This document shows, one piece after another, positions 1 through 5,885 of a stretch of 7,666 nt of DNA; position 1 is the stretch's first letter; every line of letters begins with the position of its first letter. Location: positions 1-7,666 of the forward strand of contig CAZAKZ010000213.1 in NCBI GenBank assembly GCA_964485695.1. The letters are read 5' to 3'. Position numbers and translations under genes: made by a program. This DNA comes from CAZAKZ01 sp964485695. Its GTDB lineage: Bacteria; Planctomycetota; JAFGQW01. The notes beneath the pieces were generated by a model. It did no database searches and was not told the DNA's origin. It saw only the letters and a list, made by a program, of their open reading frames with translations.

Positions 1-75
1 TGGAGGCGGCACCCGGATTCGAACCGGGGATGGAGGATTTGCAATCCTCTGCCTTAGCCACTTGGCTATGCCGCC
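1..75 (-). tRNA. tRNA-Cys (anticodon GCA)
   Basis: Read on the minus strand, the gene folds as a full cloverleaf. A 7-bp acceptor stem GGCGGCA/TGCCGCC joins 69-75 with 5-11. The anticodon loop TTGCAAA (38-44) puts GCA at 40-42, and a standard T arm contains GGTTCGAATCC. The discriminator is U and the 3' CCA is encoded in the DNA (positions 1-3). The gene is transcribed away from the lipoprotein cluster. Confidence 0.96.
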
Positions 76-87
76 TCCTTGAAGGCA

Positions 88-117
88 ATCCTAATGGACG
101 TGGGGAAAGGCGGTCAA
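88..117 (-). promoter_or_regulatory. sigma70-type promoter of tRNA-Cys
   Basis: On the minus strand, TTGACC (112-117) is separated by 18 bp from TAGGAT (88-93). This would start transcription a few bases upstream of the mature tRNA 5' end at 75. Position and spacing fit a tRNA promoter. The -10 box matches consensus at four of six bases. Confidence 0.55.
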
Positions 118-157
118 GGCCGCGCCGGGAATCCCCTCATGATCCAGGAGGATTTCC

Positions 158-187
158 TCGCAATCCGCGAGCACTCCCCCCTATAAT
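158..187 (+). promoter_or_regulatory. promoter of the lipoprotein cluster
   Basis: A perfect TATAAT lies at 182-187. The best -35 candidate at 18-bp spacing is TCGCAA (158-163), which matches only three of six bases. Transcription would start near 194 and leave a leader of about 45 nt before the TTG start at 239. The -10 box is convincing; the weak -35 suggests activator help or a modest promoter. Confidence 0.5.
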
Positions 188-238
188 CCACAACCCTGGG
201 CATGGCCAGATACGGGATTCACTCCGGGAGGGATTCGG

Positions 239-895
239 TTGAAATCCATCCGACTACTTGTCGCAGGTTTTTGTGCATGTCTCCTCATGACCGGCTGCAC
301 CTACATGGGCGTGGTTCCGGATGAAGGGGCCGAGGCGTATCCGGGGGTGCGGCCGTTCGAGACCCCCCTGTTCGAGTCCGCCGCATTGGTGGTGAACGGG
401 TCCCACGAGGGACACGACCGCCAGACCTATGCCGCGGATCTGGCCCTGGAGAAACGGGCCTGGAGGTCCATCCAGTCCGCCTTTCTGGAAAAGAGAGTGG
501 TCCTGAAGAAGCCCGGTGTCGAGGAGCCCGGAGACTTGCAGGTCCTCTTCGAGTTCCGCCTCGTGGACGACGTGCATCCCCTGCACCGCTCCGTATCCAC
601 CCTCACCCTGTATTGCTTCCCCATGTGGAAGATGGTCCGTCTCGAGGCGGCTGCCCGGTGCAAGGTGGGGAAGGTGTGGCTGACGGACTTTCACTTCGAG
701 GATGAAGTGCTGGTCTACTACAATCCGGTCCTGGCCCCGGTGAGTCCCTTCATGGGGGAGTCACCGATCCCGCGTTTGTTTCGCGCGGTGGGTCGCAGCC
801 TGGCCACCCACGTCCTGAGAGAGATTCGCCGCAAGAGACTCCTCGAGGCCCACTCCGGAAGCTTCATGCGAGGTGACGTTGATTCCAAGTCGTGA
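239..895 (+). CDS. predicted lipoprotein, paralog of the next gene (218 aa)
   Basis: I do not recognise a named family. The TTG start is chosen because GGAGG (227-231) sits 7 nt upstream and a lipoprotein signal peptide follows directly: Lys2/Arg5, a hydrophobic stretch, and the lipobox M-T-G-C with the lipidated Cys at residue 20. The body is soluble, with a hydrophobic beta-like core around residues 100-137 (LQVLFEF, then STLTLYCFPMWK) and a motif A-P-V-S-P-F at 166-171. An amphipathic Arg/Lys-rich helix follows near 183-201. Residues 100-195 align almost without gaps with residues 101-197 of the downstream protein, so the two appear to be tandem paralogs. It is the first gene of a rightward cluster, and its 3' end overlaps the next gene. 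Envelope location is inferred from the lipobox; function is unknown. Confidence 0.85.
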   Translation: MKSIRLLVAGFCACLLMTGCTYMGVVPDEGAEAYPGVRPFETPLFESAALVVNGSHEGHDRQTYAADLALEKRAWRSIQSAFLEKRVVLKKPGVEEPGDLQVLFEFRLVDDVHPLHRSVSTLTLYCFPMWKMVRLEAAARCKVGKVWLTDFHFEDEVLVYYNPVLAPVSPFMGESPIPRLFRAVGRSLATHVLREIRRKRLLEAHSGSFMRGDVDSKS

Positions 896-1505
896 AACGG
901 TCCTTCGGGGGATTCCGATCCTGTTGCTGGCCCTGTCCGGATGCATGATGGTCCGGGAAGCACCCGAGATCCAGGCCCTCACCGGGCCCTCCTCGGAGGC
1001 CCCCTCAGCCGTGCCCGTTGCCCTGGCCGTCATCCCCCGGGTGTTCCAGGACGGGCTCCATCTCCGGACGGAGGAGAGCCGGGAACAGCAGAGCCTGGCC
1101 TTTCGCATCGTTCGTGCCCTGAAAGAGGCCGACCTCCTGTCCGTGCGCCTGGCGGGTCCGGCGCCCGGGGCCTTCAACGTGCTGGTGGAGACCCAGGAGG
1201 AGCGGTCGGGCCCGATTGGACTCCGGGTCCTCTCGGCCATTACCTTCCGGCTCCTGCCCACCTGGACCAAGGTGCACTACACCCTCGAGGCCACGGGCGT
1301 GTTCGGCGGCCGTGAGATCGAAGCCTTCCGGTACGAGGCTCGGGCCACGGAGGTGGAGCACGTGGCCCTGCTGCCCGTGGCTCCATTCCTGCCCATCGAG
1401 GCCGGCCGGTCCCGGATGCGCCAGGAGGCGGTCCAGGCCCTGGTCGCGCACCTGACCCGGGCCCTGGCAAAGACGGCCGGGGAAGGGAAGAAGGTGAACC
1501 CGTGA
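873..1505 (+). CDS. predicted lipoprotein, paralog of the previous gene (210 aa)
   Basis: I recognise no named family. From the GTG at 873 the protein begins with a short polar stretch, then a hydrophobic segment and the lipobox L-S-G-C (Cys24). GAGG (870-873) lies 5 nt before a TTG at 879, so the true start may be that TTG, giving Cys22. Either start overlaps the previous gene and implies translational coupling. Residues 101-140 (FNVLVE, then SAITFRLLPTWTK) and L-P-V-A-P-F (167-172) match the previous protein at the same spacing, so this is a diverged duplicate. A proline- and alanine-rich stretch at residues 30-50 may be a flexible linker from the membrane anchor. The stop codon overlaps the next start (GTGA, 1502-1505). 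Probably an outer- or inner-membrane-anchored periplasmic protein; function unknown. Confidence 0.85.
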   Translation: MTLIPSRETVLRGIPILLLALSGCMMVREAPEIQALTGPSSEAPSAVPVALAVIPRVFQDGLHLRTEESREQQSLAFRIVRALKEADLLSVRLAGPAPGAFNVLVETQEERSGPIGLRVLSAITFRLLPTWTKVHYTLEATGVFGGREIEAFRYEARATEVEHVALLPVAPFLPIEAGRSRMRQEAVQALVAHLTRALAKTAGEGKKVNP

Positions 1506-1984
1506 ACCGCTGTCTACCGATCCTGGCCCTGGCCCTCCTGACCGGTTGCACCACGGTGCGCCTCACGGACGAGGAAGTCCGGGTCCTCGGGCATCTCGAA
1601 TCCCTGGGGATCCGACCCACCGAGGAGGGCACGGCGCCGCCCGCCTCCCTGGCCCTGGCCAATGCCTGGGGACCGCTGGGTCTCGTGTTCGGTCCGAGCC
1701 TCGGCGGCCTGCCCCTCGGCGGATCGGGGAATTTCCATCTGGCCGAGCGCCTCCAGGGAGAGGAGGCCGAGACCCAGTGGTGGCTGGGGGTGGTCAATGC
1801 CTGCACCTGGCCCCTGTCTCCGCTGTGGTCGGTGCCCCAGGTCATCAACGATGCCGAGGTGGTGAACCAGAAGGACACGGCCTTCTTCTTCACCCGCACC
1901 TTCACCGGAACCCGCGCCCTGTCCCTGCACCAGGCGCGGAGGCTCCGGCCAATTCCAGCGGCTCCTCCAGAGGACACGAAATAA
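1502..1984 (+). CDS. small predicted lipoprotein (160 aa)
   Basis: The GTG start overlaps the previous stop as GTGA, with GAAGG (1490-1494) 7 nt upstream; this is a classic coupled arrangement. The signal peptide ends in the lipobox L-T-G-C (Cys16). The mature protein has two glycine- or aromatic-rich hydrophobic stretches. Residues 48-77 contain G-P-L-G-L-V-F-G and repeated L-G-G, then S-G-N-F-H-L. Residues 92-113 contain Q-W-W-L-G-V-V-N and W-P-L-S-P-L-W. These could be membrane-inserting hairpins. An N-terminal Asp/Glu-rich helix (residues 22-35) precedes them. The layout is like that of small lipoproteins with the pattern GNFYL...QWxxG...WPLSxLW, which I recall from other bacteria but cannot assign to a named family. 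It is encoded with two other lipoproteins, so a joint envelope role is likely; function unknown. Confidence 0.83.
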   Translation: MNRCLPILALALLTGCTTVRLTDEEVRVLGHLESLGIRPTEEGTAPPASLALANAWGPLGLVFGPSLGGLPLGGSGNFHLAERLQGEEAETQWWLGVVNACTWPLSPLWSVPQVINDAEVVNQKDTAFFFTRTFTGTRALSLHQARRLRPIPAAPPEDTK

Positions 1985-2046
1985 GCCACCGTTGACCTCC
2001 GCTCCCACCGTACGATACCCTCGGCCGGACACCGATTGTTCCTCGA

Positions 2047-2052
2047 AGGGAG
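2047..2052 (+). promoter_or_regulatory. ribosome binding site deciding the TPR gene start
   Basis: AGGGAG lies 7 nt upstream of the ATG at 2060. The frame is open further upstream to a TTG at 2036, but that start has no Shine-Dalgarno sequence and would bury the signal peptide. The ATG at 2060 is therefore preferred. Confidence 0.7.
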
Positions 2053-2059
2053 CGAACCC

Positions 2060-3601
2060 ATGAAGTCCTGGGCTGTCCTGCTGCTGCTCTGTTTCCTTTC
2101 TTCCTGCGCCCACATCGATTCAAAGCTCCGCCGCGCCGATGGCCTCTACGCAAAGGGGGACTACCCCGCGGCGCGGGCGGCTTACCAGGAGATCCTCCGG
2201 TCCCGGCCCGACGAGGTCGCCGCGTATTGCGGTGCAGGGACGTGTCTCATCGCCGAGGGCCGCATCCAGGAGGCCGCCGGCTTGATGCAGGAGGCCGTGA
2301 GGATTCCGGATGCCGGTGCAGAGGCCTACTCGGTGCTGGGCCAGGCGTGGTACTGGGATGCCTGCAGCATCCTGGGTAATCCGGGCGACCCGCGGGCCGA
2401 ATACACCGCCGTCATTCTCGGGGACGCCGAGGCGAACCTGAAGAAGGCCGTTAACCAGAACTCCGAACTCCACCTCGCCCACTATTTCCTTGGAAAAGTG
2501 AAGACGGCTCAGGGCAAGAGCGAGGAGGCCGCCGTCTCGTTCAAGAAGGCCGCGGACCTGAAGCCCACCGAGGCCAGCTACCTCTTCGACCTGGGCGGGG
2601 CGCTCGAGGAGTCGGAGAAATTCCGCGAGGCGGCAAAAGCGTACTGGATGGCGGCTGGAGTTTCACCCGAGAAATACCAGGCCTACATCCGGGACGCCCG
2701 CGTCCGGGCGGCGTGCTGCCTGGCCCGGGCCGGAGATCCGGTGGCGGCATACTCGGACCTCGAGACCGTATACCTGGAGGATCCGAAGGACGTGGCCTTG
2801 TTCCAGAGGCTGTGGGCGATGTTTGGCGCCGATGAAGAGCGCCAGAACGAGGGCCTCCGGCTACTGGAGGTCCTGATTCGTCTACGTCCGAACGCGGCGC
2901 TGCCGTATTACTACATGGGTTTCTTCCAGCAGGCCCAGGGCCGGAACATCGAGGCGCGCAAGGCCTACGAGAAGGTCCTGACCACCGAGGAGGGGAAGGG
3001 ATTCGCCTCGGTGTGGGCCACCCTGGGAACGATGTACCTTGTCGAGGACAGGGACCTGGAACAGGCCGATCGCCACCTTTTCAAAGCCCTCGAGCTGGAG
3101 CCGAAGAATGCCCATGCCTACCAGACCCTCACCTACATGGTGACCGAGGCGGTCCGGGACCGGGACCTGGATCGGGCCATGGACCTCACGCGGACCCTCC
3201 TGAAATCCCAGCCCGAGAACGGGCACCAGTGGAGCATCCTGGGTGGACTCTACAGCAGACGGCGCCAGGCCAAGGAGGCAATCGAGTGCTACGAGAAGGC
3301 CGACAAGTTCTCTCCCGGAGACGCCTTCATCAAGATGGGCCTGGCCATGGTCTACAACATGGGTGGGGAGTTCGAAAAATCCGAGGCGACCTTCAAGGAA
3401 TCCCTCGCCCTCGACCCGAACCTCCTGGGTGCGCTGAAGGAATACGGCTTCCTGTGCAGGAAGATCGGCAAGGTGGAGAAGACGGTGGAACTGTGGAAGA
3501 AGGTGCTGGAACTCGACCCCGACCAGCCGTTGATCCAGAGGCAACTGCCCGGCGAAATCGAGAAGCTGAAGAAACTGAAGCTGGAGAAGGAGAAGAAATA
3601 A
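2060..3601 (+). CDS. TPR-repeat lipoprotein (513 aa)
   Basis: Starting at the ATG with AGGGAG 7 nt upstream, the protein has a short leucine-rich signal peptide ending in L-S-S-C (lipidated Cys16). The rest is almost entirely tetratricopeptide repeats, about 11-13 of them. Typical units are residues 19-52 (ADGLYAKGDYPAARAAYQEI), 138-170, 171-204, 281-315, 317-350, 389-420, 421-454 and 455-488. The canonical W/L-G-Y-A-F-A-P spacing is visible, including G-D-Y, A...Y..., and L-x-P at the ends. A loop of about 20 residues interrupts the third repeat (near 100-120). The last 15 residues are a Lys/Glu-rich helix. TPR solenoids act as protein-binding scaffolds, so this is probably an envelope-anchored assembly or docking factor. 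It follows the third lipoprotein gene by 75 bp; TTGACC (1992-1997) there could be a weak -35. It precedes the candidate selenoprotein gene by 40 bp with no terminator between them. Confidence 0.92.
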   Translation: MKSWAVLLLLCFLSSCAHIDSKLRRADGLYAKGDYPAARAAYQEILRSRPDEVAAYCGAGTCLIAEGRIQEAAGLMQEAVRIPDAGAEAYSVLGQAWYWDACSILGNPGDPRAEYTAVILGDAEANLKKAVNQNSELHLAHYFLGKVKTAQGKSEEAAVSFKKAADLKPTEASYLFDLGGALEESEKFREAAKAYWMAAGVSPEKYQAYIRDARVRAACCLARAGDPVAAYSDLETVYLEDPKDVALFQRLWAMFGADEERQNEGLRLLEVLIRLRPNAALPYYYMGFFQQAQGRNIEARKAYEKVLTTEEGKGFASVWATLGTMYLVEDRDLEQADRHLFKALELEPKNAHAYQTLTYMVTEAVRDRDLDRAMDLTRTLLKSQPENGHQWSILGGLYSRRRQAKEAIECYEKADKFSPGDAFIKMGLAMVYNMGGEFEKSEATFKESLALDPNLLGALKEYGFLCRKIGKVEKTVELWKKVLELDPDQPLIQRQLPGEIEKLKKLKLEKEKK

Positions 3602-3641
3602 GCCCATTCCTTTCCGGGAGCATTCGAGAGGAAACAAGGAC

Positions 3642-4286
3642 ATGCGCATCACGAGAACGACGCTTCCCCTCCTGACCGTGCTCCTCGCTGCCACGGTAGC
3701 TGTCGAGGCTCAGAAGGCGGGCAAGCAGAAGACCGCAAGCGGCCGGACGATTCCCAGGACCGCGTGGGCGGCCTGCTTCACGGTCTGGTGATACAGCGTG
3801 GGCAAGAAAGCCCTGGCTGGTCAGCCGGGTATCCACGACGTGGTCATGGCCGTGCGGAACAAGCCGTTTCGCGAGTGGAACGTGGTCTATTATGACCCGA
3901 AGAAGACCGATCTGGAGAAGATCGAGAAGCGCCTTCGCCAGAAGGGGTGCCCGAAGGCCAGGCGCGATGTGGCAAAACCCAAGAAGAGCCGCGGCGTCAC
4001 CCTCGTGGTGGAGAATCCCGTGGTCACCCCCGGCGACTGCGTGCTGGTCTCGGTGAAACTCCCAAAAGGACGCACGGGCAAGGCCAGCCTTGTGCCGCCG
4101 CAGAAGTGGAAGGTCCGCGCCGGCAAGGAAAGGGCCGTGAAGGGCGGCAAGACCCCGGCCCTCCTGGCGCTCCAGACCACCCGGAAGACGCCGCCCGGCA
4201 AGCACGAGTTCCGGGTCAAGGTGCACGTCGTCGGCAAGGTCCTCACCTTCAAGGTCGAGGTGGAACTGGTGAAGAAGGTGGGGTGA
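3642..4286 (+). CDS. candidate selenoprotein: exported MerP/HMA-like protein with in-frame TGA (214 aa if read through)
   Basis: An ATG with AGAGGA 9 nt upstream opens a signal peptide (residues 1-23, likely cut after V-E-A). The frame meets TGA at codon 50 (3789-3791) and then continues open to 4286. Downstream residues match the HMA/MerP fold beta-alpha-beta-beta-alpha-beta: Y-S-V-G-K-K-A-L-A-G-Q-P-G-I helix (51-64), a strand ending in N-V-V-Y-Y-D-P (80-86), helix D-L-E-K-I-E-K-R-L (90-98), and K-G-C-P (101-104). Aligned to MerP, where CxxC is followed by six residues and then A-L, the TGA replaces the second metal-binding Cys and Thr47 replaces the first. Residues 116-214 form a separate Lys-rich, strand-rich domain with one Cys (133), possibly Ig-like. 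A hairpin fitting the bacterial SECIS rule follows the TGA, so I infer selenocysteine insertion. Without readthrough, the 5' part gives a useless 49-residue peptide. The only restart is a GTG at 3798 with no good ribosome site and no export signal. Alternatives are a nonsense-mutated pseudogene or a sequencing error (TGC to TGA). Likely role: periplasmic metal or redox chemistry. Confidence 0.68.
3789..3833 (+). promoter_or_regulatory. candidate bacterial SECIS element following the in-frame TGA
   Basis: After the TGA, 27 nt lead to an apical loop GGUC (3819-3822) closed by a 7-bp stem. That stem is CCUGGCU (3812-3818) paired with AGCCGGG (3823-3829), with one G-U pair. GAUAC (3790-3794) can also pair with GUAUC (3829-3833), which places the UGA at the base of the whole structure; G3829 is shared between the two helices. 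A side hairpin GGGC(3800-3803)/GCCC(3810-3813) is also possible. Bacterial SECIS elements require a G in the first two loop bases, and a loop about 16-37 nt from the UGA; both hold. The loop sequence equals that of E. coli fdhF as I recall it. Confidence 0.6.
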
Positions 4287-4346
4287 GACAGGCCGTCGCG
4301 GCTTCCTCGCCCACGACGACCTGCCCGTCCGGAGGCATGCTGCACG

Positions 4347-4424
4347 CTACTGGGGGATGATCTTCACCGTGATGGCACCCCCGTTGTCGTTCGGGGAAGA
4401 AAAGGCATCGGAGAGGTACGGTTT
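4347..4424 (-). pseudogene. possible C-terminal remnant of a decayed gene
   Basis: Between a TGA (4425-4427) and a TAG (4347-4349) the minus strand reads 25 codons that look protein-like: Y-L-S-D-A-F-S-S-P-N, then D-N-G-G-A-I-T-V-K-I-I-P-Q. The D-N-G/S-G-x-x-T-V-x-I ending is common at the C-terminus of secreted lectin-like beta-sandwich domains. A different frame just upstream reads S-T-D-V-P-E-N-R, which would join it through a frameshift near 4415-4420. No start, no ribosome site and no larger domain can be seen, so this is weak evidence for a gene relic beside the tRNA. Chance is a real alternative. Confidence 0.22.
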
Positions 4425-4437
4425 TCAGGGACATCCG

Positions 4438-4467
4438 TGGACTTCCCTGGCTTTGACAGCCTACAAT
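4438..4467 (+). promoter_or_regulatory. promoter of tRNA-Leu
   Basis: TACAAT (4462-4467) lies 18 bp after TGGACT (4438-4443), with an expected start near 4474 and a 5' leader of about 37 nt before the tRNA. A perfect TTGACA (4453-4458) is also present, but no -10 box lies at a usable distance from it. The downstream protein gene may share this promoter. Confidence 0.45.
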
Positions 4468-4510
4468 GCAGGCCGAAAGTGGAGGTAGGGAGGAGTGCAT
4501 CAACGACCAC

Positions 4511-4596
4511 GGGCGAGTGGCGGAGCTGGCAGACGCGGCGGACTTAAAATCCGCTGGCCCGAAAGGGCCGCCCGGGTTCGAATCCCGGCTCGCCCA
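4511..4596 (+). tRNA. tRNA-Leu (anticodon UAA)
   Basis: The acceptor stem GGGCGAG (4511-4517) pairs with CTCGCCC (4589-4595). The anticodon stem GCGGA/TCCGC encloses loop CTTAAAA with anticodon TAA at 4545-4547. A long variable arm GGCCC-GAAA-GGGCC (4556-4569) marks a class II tRNA. The T arm is CCGGG-TTCGAAT-CCCGG (4572-4588). The discriminator is A4596. The next bases are TCA, so CCA is not encoded, unlike the tRNA-Cys at the left end. Confidence 0.96.
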
Positions 4597-4637
4597 TCAG
4601 GTAAACCTCGAGGTGGGACGCATAGAAAGGTGGAACC

Positions 4638-5885
4638 ATGCACCGAATCCTCACGCTCACACTCACCCTGTTGATCCTCTTGACCGCCGGTGTCGTGGCG
4701 CAGTCGCTTGGAACCGACTGGATCGTAGCGGATTTCGCCGCGAACCTGTTTCGGGTGACGCTGGGCGGCAAGGTCACCTCGCTCGGGAATTTCCGGACGC
4801 CCAGTACGCCGACGATCTGGGACCTCACCATGGACACCGACAACCGCCAGGTGATCGCGGTGCTGGGACGGACAGGCGTGAATCCCGGGCACTTGCTGCG
4901 CATCGACCTCAAGTCCTTGCTCGCGGCCACCGTGGCGACCGGCTTCTCGCCATTCTGCGTCAAGGTCGATCAGGACGGCGACTACCTGGTCGGGGGACTC
5001 GGGGGCACCAAACCCTCGGTGCTCAAGGTGAAGCGCGACGGCTCCGCCATCAACACGCTGCGGCCCGGTTTCAGCTGGGTGCCGGTGTTCGAGCAAGACC
5101 GAGTGACCGGCGACTGGATCGTGGCGCCGGCCAGCAGCAGCGTGCTCCGCTACGACGACAGCTGGGCGACGCTGGTCACCTTCGTGACCCACAGCTTCGG
5201 CTCGCTCTACACCACCGACGTCGACCCCCACACCGCCGACCTCTATTTCGCGGCGAACCGCCTGGTGCGGTTTGACCCGCGAACGAACGTCGTGCGGCAG
5301 CTCAACTCTTCCCTGCCCATCCGCAATGTCGGCGACCATGGACTCGTCGTCGACCGCGCCCCGGCCACGGGCGGGGCCATCATCCATGCTTCCACCTGGG
5401 CGGGGGGATCGGGCCGCATCGCCAGGTTCGATCGTAGCGGCACCAACCTGGGCATTGTCGGCGCCTTCACCACGCAGCTGACCGGGGTGATTCTCGACCG
5501 CGGTCGCAACCTCTCGCCCCTGCTGCAAACCGCCCCCAACCACCGGTTGATCCGCGTCAGTTTCGCCGGCGAGGCCGGGAAACCCTACGTCCTGGCTCTG
5601 AGCCTGGCCGGCTGCAGCCCGGGAACGAAGCTCCCGGACGGCCGCGTGATCCCGTTGAATCCTGATCACTTGACGGTGCTCACCGCGACGCAATCGCTGC
5701 CGCCCCTGCTGCTCAACAACCTGAACGTTCTCAGCGCCAACGAGGAGCGGATCGCCACCCTGAACCTGAATCCGCTGGGCAACGCGGTGAAGGGGGTGCG
5801 GCTGTGGGCCGCCGCCCTCACCCTCGATCCCCTGGCACCGCTGGGCATCAGCCAGATCAGTGGACCCTTGCTCTTGATTCTCTGA
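4638..5885 (+). CDS. secreted beta-propeller protein with C-terminal beta-sandwich module (415 aa)
   Basis: The ATG follows AAAGG (4626-4630) by 7 nt and begins a clear signal peptide (residues 1-21, threonine/leucine-rich, likely cut at V-V-A before Gln22). Residues 25 to about 300 are repeated strands of the NHL/SMP-30-like beta-propeller type, with blades such as N-L-F-R-V...G-K-V-T-S-L-G (37-50), H-L-L-R-I-D (85-90), S-V-L-K-V-K-R-D-G (127-135) and R-L-V-R-F-D-P (208-214). Residues 305-415 are a distinct module: I-R-V-S-F-A-G-E-A-G-K-P-Y (305-317), L-P-D-G-R-V-I-P-L-N-P-D (332-343) and A-P-L-G-I-S-Q-I-S (400-408). I have seen this type of module at the C-terminus of secreted proteins from planctomycete-like genomes; this is from memory. 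No catalytic residues can be named. It starts 41 bp after tRNA-Leu and may be co-transcribed with it. It is probably an extracellular or periplasmic binding protein. Confidence 0.87.
   Translation: MHRILTLTLTLLILLTAGVVAQSLGTDWIVADFAANLFRVTLGGKVTSLGNFRTPSTPTIWDLTMDTDNRQVIAVLGRTGVNPGHLLRIDLKSLLAATVATGFSPFCVKVDQDGDYLVGGLGGTKPSVLKVKRDGSAINTLRPGFSWVPVFEQDRVTGDWIVAPASSSVLRYDDSWATLVTFVTHSFGSLYTTDVDPHTADLYFAANRLVRFDPRTNVVRQLNSSLPIRNVGDHGLVVDRAPATGGAIIHASTWAGGSGRIARFDRSGTNLGIVGAFTTQLTGVILDRGRNLSPLLQTAPNHRLIRVSFAGEAGKPYVLALSLAGCSPGTKLPDGRVIPLNPDHLTVLTATQSLPPLLLNNLNVLSANEERIATLNLNPLGNAVKGVRLWAAALTLDPLAPLGISQISGPLLLIL

Noticed and set aside
30..242. 70-codon plus-strand frame over the tRNA-Cys and leader
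   Set aside because: It runs through the tRNA gene and the promoter, has no ribosome site and looks non-protein-like.
1240..2115. 291-codon minus-strand frame across the second and third lipoprotein genes
   Set aside because: Pro/Arg/Ser-rich shadow frame with no ribosome site; the plus-strand genes have lipoboxes and coupled starts.
3800..3813. GGGC-AAGAAA-GCCC hairpin as the SECIS apical loop itself
   Set aside because: Its loop begins only 12 nt after the TGA and has no G in its first two bases, so it does not fit the bacterial SECIS rule. The GGUC hairpin does.
3393..4226. 277-codon minus-strand frame across the end of the TPR gene and the candidate selenoprotein
   Set aside because: It spans two well-supported plus-strand genes, changes composition midway and shows no domain. 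I treated it as a GC-rich shadow.
3798..4286. Independent 162-aa protein starting at GTG 3798
   Set aside because: There is no good ribosome site, it would start inside the HMA helix, and it lacks the export signal present in the same frame upstream. Read-through from 3642 explains it better, although it remains possible if the TGA is a true stop.
4453..4467. TTGACA (4453-4458) with TACAAT (4462-4467) as a promoter pair
   Set aside because: Only 3 bp separate them. TACAAT is better paired with TGGACT at 18-bp spacing.
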